Made by a program: the position numbers and the translations under genes. The notes below the pieces were generated by a model. The model was not told the DNA's origin. It saw only the letters and a program-made list of their open reading frames with translations, and made no database searches. Of a stretch of DNA of 64,000 nt, positions 29,501 to 37,919 are shown in pieces. Source of the stretch: Flavobacterium aquaticum (GTDB lineage: Bacteria > Bacteroidota > Bacteroidia > Flavobacteriales > Flavobacteriaceae); the NCBI RefSeq assembly GCF_003259835.1, contig NZ_QLMI01000003.1, positions 310,001 to 374,000 of the forward strand, written 5' to 3'. Every line of letters starts with the position of its first letter. Position 1 is the first letter of the stretch.

Positions 29501-30735
29501 AACAATTGTTGGCTTTCTCACCAAATACAATTAGTACTCGTTTTTATGAGTATTTGTTTACAGGGACAACAACCCCAACAGCTTATCAATCGGTTAATCC
29601 AAATAATAATTTTATTTCTGGTAAAGGTTACATGATTCGTGTGGCGGATGATTGGTCGGCTACTGTTGCGTCGGCATATAATGGTCAGTTTTTTGGAACT
29701 CCAGTAAATGGTGTTGTTTCTCAAAATGTTGGTGTGGGATATAATCTTTTAGGAAATCCTTATCCATCACCTATTAACGCAAATAAATTCTTTGCAGATA
29801 ACTCTTCTATTGGAACGCTTTATTTTTGGACAAATACAACGCCTGCATCAGGAGGCGTTTATCCACAAAATAACTTTGCTTCTTATACAACTTTAGGTGG
29901 TGCGGCGGCTTTTGGTAGTGCTGTTGTTCCAAATGGAACTATTCAAACAGGACAAGGTTTCTATGTGTTAAGTTCTGTAGCAAATAATGTTAGTTTTGCA
30001 AACAATTTAAGAGAGAATGCTTCGGTTTCTACACAGTTTTACAGAACTTCAGAAGCAACAACTTCTATGGCTGAAAAACATAGAATTTGGTTAAACTTAA
30101 ACGATTCGAATGTTTCTTATAATCAAATGTTAGTAGGTTATACTGAAGGAGCAACTTCAGGATTTGACATTGCAATAGACGGTAGAATTTTAGATGATTC
30201 TAAACCAAACTTATATTCGGTATTAAATACTGATAAATTAGTAATTCAAGGAAAAGGGTTGCCTTTTACTGATGAGGATATTATTCCTTTAGGGTTAAAA
30301 GTATTAGTTCCAGGAAACTATTCAATTTCGTTAGAAAATGTTGATGGCTTATTTGTAAATCAAGACGTTTTTGTAAAAGATAAGTATTTGAGTGTTATTC
30401 ATGATATCAAACAAGGCGCTTATTCATTTACATCACAAGAAGGAACATTTGAAGATCGTTTTGAATTGGTTTATAAAAACACAACATTAGGAGGTGAAGA
30501 TTTTGTTAGCGAAAACGCATTAACAGTCTACACTTCAAACAATGGTATTGTTGTAAATTCTTCAGAAATGATTTCAGAAGTAGTTGTTTTTGATGTTTTA
30601 GGAAGAAAATTACACCAACAAACAGTTAATCAAGAAGAGGTTGTTGTTTCTAAGATTGTAAAATCAAACCAAGCCTTATTGGTTAAGACAACATTGTCAA
30701 ATGGTCAAGTAATTACGAAGAAAGTAATTTATTAA
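26512..30735 (+). CDS. Secreted M43 (pappalysin-type) metalloprotease with Calx-beta domain, T9SS type C signal
   Basis: 1407 residues; signal peptide ends near SINAQS. An N-terminal region has GIVRCATSEYTKQKQ. The M43 domain (~115-385) opens with IPVVVHVIHNGD and holds the zinc site HEVGHMFGLRHIWGDG plus the Met-turn region VQNYMDYSDDACMN. A Calx-beta-like domain (~400-520; FRIFNDGVQEIDEELVISF) and a choice-of-anchor-J jelly-roll (~525-700; NEDFEDPSDWLIFD) follow. The shared module starts at nt ~29161. M43 enzymes include cytophagalysin and ulilysin. The N-terminal two domains are paralogous to the protein at 38921, which carries a different (type A) signal. Confidence 0.88.
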   Translation: MKKTYLFVVVFMLACFQSINAQSKRVIEKKNSNSLINNESSRENSQDFNFSESVNRARQFSPNGIVRCATSEYTKQKQKAGLAPSDEDFERWLAPRVQEIKRLRRQGRLPSVITIPVVVHVIHNGDAIGANENIADGQVLSQITVFNQDFRRMVGTPGYNTNPVGADTTIEFCLAQVDPNGNPTNGIDRRNLGIASFDNAAVETAKANTIWDPTKYLNMWTFSFGGDLAGILGYAQFPSGSGLAGMPVADCIAGEASTDGVVCSYDTWGSRTIFPTGNYGGTQYDKGRTMTHEVGHMFGLRHIWGDGGCGVDDFCADTPLSDAANYGCPTTNSCVDSPVDYNDMVQNYMDYSDDACMNIFTEDQKDRILAVLMNSPRRDDLLTSTVCNPVSVPYIQFKRQVCEQRVAKSIIEGNGCNYTEFTVPLNIDKAPSANAVVSFFIDASSQADATDIQIMTPTVTFNSGSTADQNLVFRIFNDGVQEIDEELVISFTVNANGGNAVMNTEGNFFSLTIVNDDAAPTLVETLTLINEDFEDPSDWLIFDADGDGRDWGLINADGLGTPPNTISGTCAYSEKRLNYLGTGTGNANPNNYFISPQVTIPANATSVSFSYIVAGYDNTAQTRNAGNYSVYFTTSIANEAAILAGTVIQANAVVNENTSQLRTYNLLALAGQTGYIVFRHNNTGTTNVGLLLLDTVLLQAVATKNVQTEVNNPTRYQATFPSSGTIYTSDVTSGRVMANVTSAASFNYGCTTVEVDRSQVSAGAPTVNFIDTTAPNRVLSKTFYVNPANDNASGNFTVKLYFTEAEVAAWEAATGKSRTSLRIIKVVDNSISSVNSTNYENFTITEVPATIGAFGTNVTFEATFNSNLRGGYAVGPATGLICGDFTTTWNGTAWSSGVPTKLHAVTITGNYSSSSNLEACSVTISSGANVVFNPNHTLIVEGDVVVNAGGSLTIENNAALRQLNDTAVNTGSITVKRSSSAMRRLDYTAWSSPVANQQLLAFSPNTISTRFYEYLFTGTTTPTAYQSVNPNNNFISGKGYMIRVADDWSATVASAYNGQFFGTPVNGVVSQNVGVGYNLLGNPYPSPINANKFFADNSSIGTLYFWTNTTPASGGVYPQNNFASYTTLGGAAAFGSAVVPNGTIQTGQGFYVLSSVANNVSFANNLRENASVSTQFYRTSEATTSMAEKHRIWLNLNDSNVSYNQMLVGYTEGATSGFDIAIDGRILDDSKPNLYSVLNTDKLVIQGKGLPFTDEDIIPLGLKVLVPGNYSISLENVDGLFVNQDVFVKDKYLSVIHDIKQGAYSFTSQEGTFEDRFELVYKNTTLGGEDFVSENALTVYTSNNGIVVNSSEMISEVVVFDVLGRKLHQQTVNQEEVVVSKIVKSNQALLVKTTLSNGQVITKKVIY

Positions 30736-30782
30736 TAAAAATAATATTTTTTGAAAAGCTCGGTATTTACCGAGCTTTTTTT
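30016..30782 (+). repeat. Near-identical 767-bp 3' module (second copy of 25670-26436)
   Basis: Aligned by eye to 25670-26436, same length and no gaps. I count about 22 mismatches, covering ~240 codons, the stop and the terminator. Similarity drops sharply just upstream of the shared AATGCTTC start. Confidence 0.85.
30754..30782 (+). terminator. Terminator of the M43 protease gene
   Basis: Stem AAAAGCTCGGTA (30754-30765) / TACCGAGCTTTT (30768-30779), T-run. Duplicate of the terminator at 26408. Confidence 0.9.
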
Positions 30783-30810
30783 GTTAATTAATTAATAATA
30801 AATATATTTG
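30781..30810 (+). promoter_or_regulatory. Putative promoter of the sortilin-like gene
   Basis: TTG at 30781-30783, 19-bp spacer, TATATTTG at 30803-30810; ATG at 30830. The -33 element sits within the T-run of the preceding terminator. Confidence 0.6.
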
Positions 30811-30829
30811 ATTTCCCAAATCTATAAAC

Positions 30830-33800
30830 ATGAAAAATAAATTACTTAAAATTGGTGTGTTAGCGCTAATTCTTTCGGCTTCCTTTTATTTTTTCTCAAA
30901 TTCTGAACAAGAGTTTCAAAAAGAAAGTAAAAAAGAAGAAGTAAAGTCAGTTGATACCAATTCAAAACTAAATGTTACCGATAAAAAGGAAACAATAGTT
31001 AATCAACCTTCGAAAACTAACATTCAGTTAGATCTTAGAAAATCACAGACTGTAAATTTATCTCAATCAATTCAAGAAGAAAAAGTTCAAAAACTTTTTA
31101 AAAGAGAACTAGATTCTATTGATCAAATTAGAGAAAAATACCAACAATTTATAGTAAATCATCCATTTAGAGAAAGGATGAAATTGCCAAAGGCACAAAG
31201 AAAAGCAATGGGATTACCTCCTAATGCATTTAATGAGCAAGAATGGTTATATACAGCTGATCCAAATTTAGGAAGACCTACTCCTGAAGTTGTTTTAGAC
31301 TTACAAAAAACATTAGATAGACAATTAGAAGAAGGAAGAGTTCCAGGTGATGGTCTAGATAATCAATGGGTTGAAAGAGGACCAAACAATGTAGGCGGAA
31401 GAACAAGAGTTTTGCAATTTGCTCCAGGAAGTACAACCAAGGTTTTTGCGGGTGCAGTAAGCGGTGGTTTATGGGTAAATAATGATATTACAAATGCAAC
31501 TTCATCTTGGACACAAGTTTCGGGAGTTCCTAGTAATATGGCGGTTACTTGTATGACTATAGATCCTCAAAATTCTAATATTATGTATATTGGAACAGGT
31601 GAAGTTTATACTTGGGGAGCAGTAAATGGTAACGGAGTATACAAATCAATTGATGGTGGTGTAACTTGGAGATTAATTTTTGGAACTTCAATAGGTGCTG
31701 GTATAGCAGATCAATTAACGTATATTCAAGATATTATTGCTTGGGTTAATCCCAGTACAGGTTTAACAGAAATTTATTTTGGTGCTGATGCCATGTTTTA
31801 TTCTGAAGCGGTTGGAGCAACGCAATGGTTAGGAGTGAATACAATTGGCTTGTGGAAAAGTACAGATGGATTAAACTTTGCTAAGTTTACCAATGTAGCT
31901 TTACAAACTACTGCAACTACTTATTGCGCACCAAATACTTTTACTATTGATGCTAACGGAGATTTGTTCATGGGTACAAAAAGAAGTGCTTATGGAACAG
32001 GTGGCGGAAGAATTTACAAATGTACAAATGGTACTAACTGGACTTTAGTAAGAACCTTAACAGCTAATGGAAGAGTACAATTAGTAGCTTCTAAAACTAC
32101 AGTGGGTAGAATGTATGCTTTATGCGAAAATTATGCTACAGGATTACCTGTAATAAGAAGATCTACGGATGCCTTTGCAACTGTTGATACCAATGTTCCT
32201 TTGCCTGTGAGTTCAGGGAATCAACCTCCTGCAGCAACTGACTTTTGTAGAAATCAAGCTTTTTATGATTTAATGATAGGGATGAACCCAACAAATGATA
32301 GTGAGGTTTATGTTGGAGGAATTGAAATATTCAAAAACACGAATGCATTTAAAGCGTCACCAGTGGCGGGAGATTGGACTCAATTAACGGATTGGACGGT
32401 AAATCCTACTGCAAACGGAAATGCAACGGCAAATTCTTTAGACGGTGTACATTCAGATCATCATGTAATGGCTTTTTGTCCTAGTCAAACATCAAGAGTT
32501 GTTTTTGGATGTGATGGAGGAGTTTATTACAGTAATAATTCAGGAACTTCAATTGGTGAAAGAAATAAAGATTATAACGTAACTCAAGTTTACAAAGGAT
32601 CAATTGATCAATCCATTGCAGGAAATAAAATGTTGGGCGGTTTGCAAGATAACGGTTCCCAATTGGTTTCTAATCCTGCTACTACAGGTGCAGGAAATGA
32701 AGTTTATGGCGGTGATGGATGTTGGGAGTTTATTGATAAGCAACAGCAATACATGGTGGTTTCTTATGTATATAATACTTATATCTATTGTACGTATGCA
32801 GGAGTTGCAACAGCTTACATTGCTAATGATAATGGTGGAAGTGATGGAGACTTCGTTAATCAGTGTGGATTAGATAGTAATTCAAATATTTTATATGCTA
32901 ATGGAACGTCTGGAACTACATATCGAATTTATAGATATGCTATTAATCCAAGTACAGGAGCAACCACTACTACTACTTTAACAGATGCTTCTATTAATGC
33001 TATTCCAACCTATTTTGAGCCTTCTCCTTATACAACAAACAGAATAATGGTAGGATTGTCAAATGGTAGATTAATTCGAATGAATAGTGCAAACGCTGCA
33101 ACACCAACCTATGTAACTTTAACAACGCCATTTACAGGAGCTATTTCTGATATCAAATACGGAAATTCTGAAAATGATTTATTTGTTACGATTCATAATT
33201 ATGGTGTAACAAGTGTTTGGTATTCTGCTGATGGTGGAGCAAATTGGGCTAATAAAGAAGGCGATCTTCCTAATATTCCAGTAAAATGTATTTTGCAAAA
33301 TCCTAATGCAACTAACGAAGTTATCATTGGAACAGAATTAGGAATTTGGTATACCGTAAACTTTAATGCTGCAACTCCAACATGGAGAAGAGCAAACGCT
33401 GGAATGAAAGATTGTAAAGTACTTTCATTGGATTACAGAGCTGCAGATAAAACTATTTTAGCAGCAACTTTTGGAAGAGGAATGTGGACAGGTCAATTTT
33501 GGCAATGTGGTGATTTAACAACTTCTTGGAACGGTTCTACTTGGTCTAATGGCGCACCTACATCAAAAACGGCTGTTACATTTGCAGGAAATTATACTTC
33601 TACAGCTAGTTTAGATGCTTGTTCAGTAACTGTAAATTCAGGAGCTAATGTCGTATTTAACTCAGGACATTCTTTACGCGTTGGAGAAAATATCACAGTT
33701 AACGGAACAGGAACTTTAACATTTGAAAATAATTCAGCATTAGTTCAGTACACAAAACACGCTGTAAATACTGGAAATATAACGGTTAAAAGAAATTCAG

Positions 33801-35101
33801 CTAATATGATTCGTCAAGATTATACAGCTTGGGGTTCGCCAGTTTCAGGACAAAATCTTTTAGCATTTTCACCTAACACATTAACAAATCGTTTTTATCA
33901 ATATTTGTTTACAGGAACAACAACTCCAACAGCTTATCAATCATTAGATCCTTCAACTAATAGCTTTCAAACAGCAAAAGGATATATGATTCGTGTGGCT
34001 AATAATTGGACCTCAATTGCTCCAGGAACATCATTCTTGGGTCAGTTTACTGGAGTTCCAAATAATGGTTCAATTACATTTGCGGTTGGTCAAGGATATA
34101 ATTTACTTTCAAATCCGTATGCTTCACCAATTAATGCTAAAACGTTTATGATTAACAATCCAAAAGTTGATGCATTGTATTATTGGACTCATACCGTTCC
34201 GGCAAGTGGTGGAACTTATCCTTCTAATAACTATGCTTCTTATACTATTCTTGGTGGAACCGCATCGGCAAATGGTAGTGCAATTCCAAATGATTACATC
34301 CAAGTAGGACAAGGATTTTTTGTTCAAGCAAATTCAGCTTTTAATGTGAATTTTGAAAACGAATATCGTGTTGATGCAGCATTAAGTACTCAGTTTTTCA
34401 GACTTCAAAATACAGTACAAAATGTTTCAGAAACAGAGAAACACAGAATTTGGTTAAATTTAAATTCAAGTACAAACGCACATAATCAAATTTTAGTAGG
34501 TTACATGAATGGAGCAACTGCTGGATTTGACAAAAAGATTGATGCTTTAGCTTTAGAAACATCAAAATCTATGATTTACAATATTATTGATGATAAAGAA
34601 TATGTAATTCAAGGAAGAAGCTTGCCTTTTGATGAAAATGATATTGTTCCAATAGGTTTCAAAGCAACAGAGAACAGTTCTTTTGAAATTGAAATTAATA
34701 GTTTTGATGGAATATTCGAAAACCAAGAGGTGTATTTAAAAGATAATTTTATTGGAGCTATTCATAACTTAAAAGAAGGAAAATATTTCTTCTTATCTCA
34801 AATAGGTGATTTTAAAAATCGTTTTGAATTGGTATTTAAAAAACCATCAGTTTCACAAGAAATTATAGTTGATAATCAAGTATTCGTTTTTGTTAACGCT
34901 GGAAAAATTAATTTAACTTCATCAGATAAAAACATTCAATCTTTTGAAATTTATGATGTTTTAGGGAAACAAATTGTTTCAAAAAACAACATTAATAATA
35001 AAGAATATATTGTTTCAGGTTTAACATCAAGCAATCAATCTTTAATCGTTAGATTAGTCTTAGAAGATGGTCGTCAGATTACTAAAAAAGTAGTTTTTTA
35101 A
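30830..35101 (+). CDS. Secreted sortilin-like BNR propeller protein, T9SS type C signal
   Basis: 1423 residues. The N-terminal hydrophobic segment (about 5-24) is followed by a Lys/Glu/Ser-rich stretch to ~110. Then comes a large propeller (~185-890) with Asp-box motifs such as SIDGGVTW and SADGGANW, and paired LQDNG/GGDG segments like those of the protein at 403 (GMQDNG, GGDGM). The shared module starts at nt ~33512 (TTSWNGSTWSNGAP) and ends with the type C sorting signal (NRFELVFKKP ... ITKKVVF). It has its own promoter and terminator. It might bind or process sugar or protein ligands; nothing in the sequence fixes the activity. Confidence 0.83.
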   Translation: MKNKLLKIGVLALILSASFYFFSNSEQEFQKESKKEEVKSVDTNSKLNVTDKKETIVNQPSKTNIQLDLRKSQTVNLSQSIQEEKVQKLFKRELDSIDQIREKYQQFIVNHPFRERMKLPKAQRKAMGLPPNAFNEQEWLYTADPNLGRPTPEVVLDLQKTLDRQLEEGRVPGDGLDNQWVERGPNNVGGRTRVLQFAPGSTTKVFAGAVSGGLWVNNDITNATSSWTQVSGVPSNMAVTCMTIDPQNSNIMYIGTGEVYTWGAVNGNGVYKSIDGGVTWRLIFGTSIGAGIADQLTYIQDIIAWVNPSTGLTEIYFGADAMFYSEAVGATQWLGVNTIGLWKSTDGLNFAKFTNVALQTTATTYCAPNTFTIDANGDLFMGTKRSAYGTGGGRIYKCTNGTNWTLVRTLTANGRVQLVASKTTVGRMYALCENYATGLPVIRRSTDAFATVDTNVPLPVSSGNQPPAATDFCRNQAFYDLMIGMNPTNDSEVYVGGIEIFKNTNAFKASPVAGDWTQLTDWTVNPTANGNATANSLDGVHSDHHVMAFCPSQTSRVVFGCDGGVYYSNNSGTSIGERNKDYNVTQVYKGSIDQSIAGNKMLGGLQDNGSQLVSNPATTGAGNEVYGGDGCWEFIDKQQQYMVVSYVYNTYIYCTYAGVATAYIANDNGGSDGDFVNQCGLDSNSNILYANGTSGTTYRIYRYAINPSTGATTTTTLTDASINAIPTYFEPSPYTTNRIMVGLSNGRLIRMNSANAATPTYVTLTTPFTGAISDIKYGNSENDLFVTIHNYGVTSVWYSADGGANWANKEGDLPNIPVKCILQNPNATNEVIIGTELGIWYTVNFNAATPTWRRANAGMKDCKVLSLDYRAADKTILAATFGRGMWTGQFWQCGDLTTSWNGSTWSNGAPTSKTAVTFAGNYTSTASLDACSVTVNSGANVVFNSGHSLRVGENITVNGTGTLTFENNSALVQYTKHAVNTGNITVKRNSANMIRQDYTAWGSPVSGQNLLAFSPNTLTNRFYQYLFTGTTTPTAYQSLDPSTNSFQTAKGYMIRVANNWTSIAPGTSFLGQFTGVPNNGSITFAVGQGYNLLSNPYASPINAKTFMINNPKVDALYYWTHTVPASGGTYPSNNYASYTILGGTASANGSAIPNDYIQVGQGFFVQANSAFNVNFENEYRVDAALSTQFFRLQNTVQNVSETEKHRIWLNLNSSTNAHNQILVGYMNGATAGFDKKIDALALETSKSMIYNIIDDKEYVIQGRSLPFDENDIVPIGFKATENSSFEIEINSFDGIFENQEVYLKDNFIGAIHNLKEGKYFFLSQIGDFKNRFELVFKKPSVSQEIIVDNQVFVFVNAGKINLTSSDKNIQSFEIYDVLGKQIVSKNNINNKEYIVSGLTSSNQSLIVRLVLEDGRQITKKVVF

Positions 35102-35120
35102 ACCTAAAATAGTTTTGCTT

Positions 35121-35153
35121 AAAAGCCCAATCGTTAAAGATTGGGCTTTTTTT
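35121..35153 (+). terminator. Terminator of the sortilin-like gene
   Basis: Stem AAAAGCCCAATC (35121-35132) / GATTGGGCTTTT (35139-35150), 6-nt loop, T-run. Confidence 0.9.
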
Positions 35154-35175
35154 ATTTCATTTGAAATCAATTTTG

Positions 35176-35183
35176 TATTTTTG
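35176..35183 (+). promoter_or_regulatory. Putative -7 box of the M20 dipeptidase gene
   Basis: TATTTTTG, 21 nt ahead of the ATG at 35204. Confidence 0.45.
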
Positions 35184-35203
35184 AACTTTATCAAACAATC
35201 ACA

Positions 35204-36592
35204 ATGGACAATATAAAACAATACGTTCAAGAAAATAAAGAACGTTTTTTAAACGAATTAATCGAACTTTTAAAAATACCATCAGTAAGTGCTGATAGCG
35301 CTTATGCTCACGATGTAGTATTAACAGCCGAAGCAGTTAAAGCAAGTTTAGAAAAAGCAGGTTGCGATTTCGTAGAACTTTGCGAAACACCAGGTTATCC
35401 AATTGTTTACGGAGAAAAAATCATCGATAAAAATTTACCAACAGTTTTAGTGTACGGACATTACGATGTACAACCACCTGATCCAATGGATTTATGGACA
35501 TCGCCACCTTTTGAACCTGTAATCAAAACAACAGAAATTCACCCTGAAGGCGCTATTTTTGCTCGTGGTGCTTGTGATGATAAAGGTCAAATGTACATGC
35601 ATGTAAAAGCGTTTGAATACATGATTCAAAACAATTGCTTACCATGTAACGTAAAATTCATGATTGAAGGCGAAGAAGAAGTAGGTTCTAAAAGTTTAGG
35701 TTGGTTTGTAGAAAGAAATCAAGAGAAGTTAGCGAATGATGTGATTTTGATTTCAGATACCGGAATGATTTCTAATCAACAGCCTTCTATTACAACTGGG
35801 TTAAGAGGTTTAAGTTATGTTGAGGTAGAAGTTACGGGTCCAAATAGAGATTTACATTCAGGTTTATACGGTGGGGCGGTTGCAAATCCAATTAATGTAT
35901 TAACTAAAATGATTGCTTCGTTGCATGATGAAAACAATCATATTACGATTCCAGGTTTTTACGATAAAGTAGAAGAATTATCTGCTGCTGAAAGAGCTGA
36001 AATGGCAAAAGCACCATTCTCATTAGAAAAATACAAAAAAGCCTTAGATATCGAAGATGTTCATGGAGAAACAGGTTATGTTACCAATGAAAGAAATTCG
36101 ATTCGTCCAACTTTAGATGTTAATGGAATTTGGGGTGGTTATACTGGTGAAGGAGCTAAAACAGTTATCGCAAGTAAAGCATTTGCGAAAATTTCGATGC
36201 GTTTAGTGCCTAACCAAGATTGGGAAGAAATTACCGAATTATTCAAAAAACATTTCGAAAGTATCGCGCCTAAATCAGTGAAAGTAGTGGTAAAACCACA
36301 TCATGGTGGACAAGGTTATGTTACGCCAATTGATAGCGTTGGTTATAGAGCAGCTAACAAAGCATACACTGAAACTTTTGGAGTTCCTGCAATTCCAGTT
36401 CGTTCAGGAGGAAGTATTCCAATTGTGGCGTTATTTGAGAAGGAATTAAAGAGCAAAACCATTTTAATGGGCTTTGGTTTAGATAGTGATGCAATTCACT
36501 CTCCAAACGAACATTTTGGTGTTTTCAATTACTTAAAAGGAATTGAAACCATTCCGTTATTCTACAAGTATTTTACAGAAATGAATAAATAA
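35204..36592 (+). CDS. M20 family dipeptidase
   Basis: 462 residues. The di-zinc site residues are in order: His in YGHYDVQPPDP, Asp in ARGACDDKGQ, Glu-Glu in IEGEEEVGS, Asp in LISDTGMI, and a C-terminal His in DSDAIHSPNEHFG. The lid/dimerisation domain includes GPNRDLHSGLYGG. The layout matches M20 metallodipeptidases of the carnosinase/PepV-like CNDP group. Cytosolic, with no signal peptide. It probably finishes the breakdown of peptides released by exported proteases (inference). Monocistronic, with a clear terminator. Confidence 0.92.
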   Translation: MDNIKQYVQENKERFLNELIELLKIPSVSADSAYAHDVVLTAEAVKASLEKAGCDFVELCETPGYPIVYGEKIIDKNLPTVLVYGHYDVQPPDPMDLWTSPPFEPVIKTTEIHPEGAIFARGACDDKGQMYMHVKAFEYMIQNNCLPCNVKFMIEGEEEVGSKSLGWFVERNQEKLANDVILISDTGMISNQQPSITTGLRGLSYVEVEVTGPNRDLHSGLYGGAVANPINVLTKMIASLHDENNHITIPGFYDKVEELSAAERAEMAKAPFSLEKYKKALDIEDVHGETGYVTNERNSIRPTLDVNGIWGGYTGEGAKTVIASKAFAKISMRLVPNQDWEEITELFKKHFESIAPKSVKVVVKPHHGGQGYVTPIDSVGYRAANKAYTETFGVPAIPVRSGGSIPIVALFEKELKSKTILMGFGLDSDAIHSPNEHFGVFNYLKGIETIPLFYKYFTEMNK

Positions 36593-36593
36593 A

Positions 36594-36622
36594 AAAAATC
36601 CCGATGTAAATCGGGATTTTTT
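36594..36622. terminator. Bidirectional terminator between M20 dipeptidase and HTTM genes
   Basis: Stem AAAAATCCCGAT (36594-36605) / ATCGGGATTTTT (36610-36621), 4-nt loop. It runs into the stop codon of the convergent HTTM gene. Confidence 0.88.
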
Positions 36623-37919
36623 ATTGGAGTTCAATCCATTCGTTATGTTTAAAATGACTCCATTTGGCCTTAGCCATATCAAACTTTGGATCAATTAAAG
36701 TTTTGTATTCTTTTCGATTGATGCTGTTTTTACAATCAATATAAATGGCAATAGGTTTTCCTTTGTATTCCTCTTTGATGCGTTGACAGTATTGCCAAAT
36801 AAAATCGGGTTTTGTGGCTAAATTTTGCGCTTGTTTATCGGTTAGGTTTTTTCTGTAATTGTAAATTGAAACACTTCCCGTTTTTGAATCTTTAATTTGG
36901 ATTGTGATGTAGCCGTTTCTTTCGCGAAGCATCATGCGCCAACTTAATCGGTGTCCTTCTTCTGTCCAAAGTACATCACCTTCAATAAAATGATGACGAA
37001 GAGGTAGTGCAATTTGAATTATTAAATACGGAATCATTAAAAAATAAAGGATTCTTTTTCTGTAGAAATTTTGACTTAAGTTTTCATCTTCAAGTTTTGA
37101 CTTTTTTCTTAAAAATATTCTTCGGATGGTCTCGGGTTCATAAAAGAACAAGGCAAAAGTCAGAGCAAAAAACGGGAAAATTCCGATTTGTAATGTTATC
37201 GAATTGAAAATGTGAAAAATCACGGAAGCGATTAAAGCAAGAGTTCTTGTTTTTTTGAACAATAGCAATGGTACAATCAATAAATCAAATAAAATTCCGG
37301 CATAAGCAATAAAAAGGTAAAACCATTTTTGAGAAAAAAATTCTAAAAATAAAGGTTTTGAAGTGGAGCTAGCTAACAAGTTTTTTGTAAAAGTGCCGTC
37401 TAGCCAATCGGGATAAAATTTTGCAATTGAAGCATAAAAATAAACAACAGCAACTTGAATAATAAAAAGTAAATTTATCCAATAAGGCATTGTTTTTTCT
37501 TCTGAAACGCGATTTTGTTTTACATCTAGTGAGGCATATCTATTTGCTGGAAGAAAAATCATCAAAAAACTAATTAAAAGCAATAAGTAATAATGATTAT
37601 TGTATGATGATTTCTGCATGAAATAGACACCAGCCCACAAAAGAGTATAGGCAATTATGGCGATTCGGTATCGATAACCAAGCATTATCGCTAATCCGAA
37701 AAATCCCATTAGAGCAAAATAGAAATACATGCCAAAACCTGGTAAAGGTTGAAGCCACTCAAAACCAATAAAAGAAAATGTAAATTCAGGGTCAATCAAA
37801 ACGCGTTTTACCCATCCGGTTAAAATGGCGCCAAAACTTTCACAAGCAACTAAAAATCCAAAAAAGATTCGGAAAACAATTAATGGACTGTTATCTATTG
37901 CTTTGAAAAAGATTTTCAT
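36621..37919 (-). CDS. HTTM domain (vitamin K-dependent gamma-carboxylase-like) membrane protein
   Basis: 432 residues with an N-terminal block of several transmembrane helices (~10-300) and a soluble C-terminal part (~310-432). The opening, SPLIVFRIFFGFLVACES, and the GYRYRIAIIAYTLLWAGVYFMQKSSYNNHYYLL segment are characteristic of HTTM proteins. In animals the family head carboxylates glutamates with vitamin K; bacterial members have no established role. The ATG overlaps the ribF stop (ATGA, 37916-37919), so translation is coupled to ribF. Confidence 0.85.
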   Translation of the reverse strand: MKIFFKAIDNSPLIVFRIFFGFLVACESFGAILTGWVKRVLIDPEFTFSFIGFEWLQPLPGFGMYFYFALMGFFGLAIMLGYRYRIAIIAYTLLWAGVYFMQKSSYNNHYYLLLLISFLMIFLPANRYASLDVKQNRVSEEKTMPYWINLLFIIQVAVVYFYASIAKFYPDWLDGTFTKNLLASSTSKPLFLEFFSQKWFYLFIAYAGILFDLLIVPLLLFKKTRTLALIASVIFHIFNSITLQIGIFPFFALTFALFFYEPETIRRIFLRKKSKLEDENLSQNFYRKRILYFLMIPYLIIQIALPLRHHFIEGDVLWTEEGHRLSWRMMLRERNGYITIQIKDSKTGSVSIYNYRKNLTDKQAQNLATKPDFIWQYCQRIKEEYKGKPIAIYIDCKNSINRKEYKTLIDPKFDMAKAKWSHFKHNEWIELQ

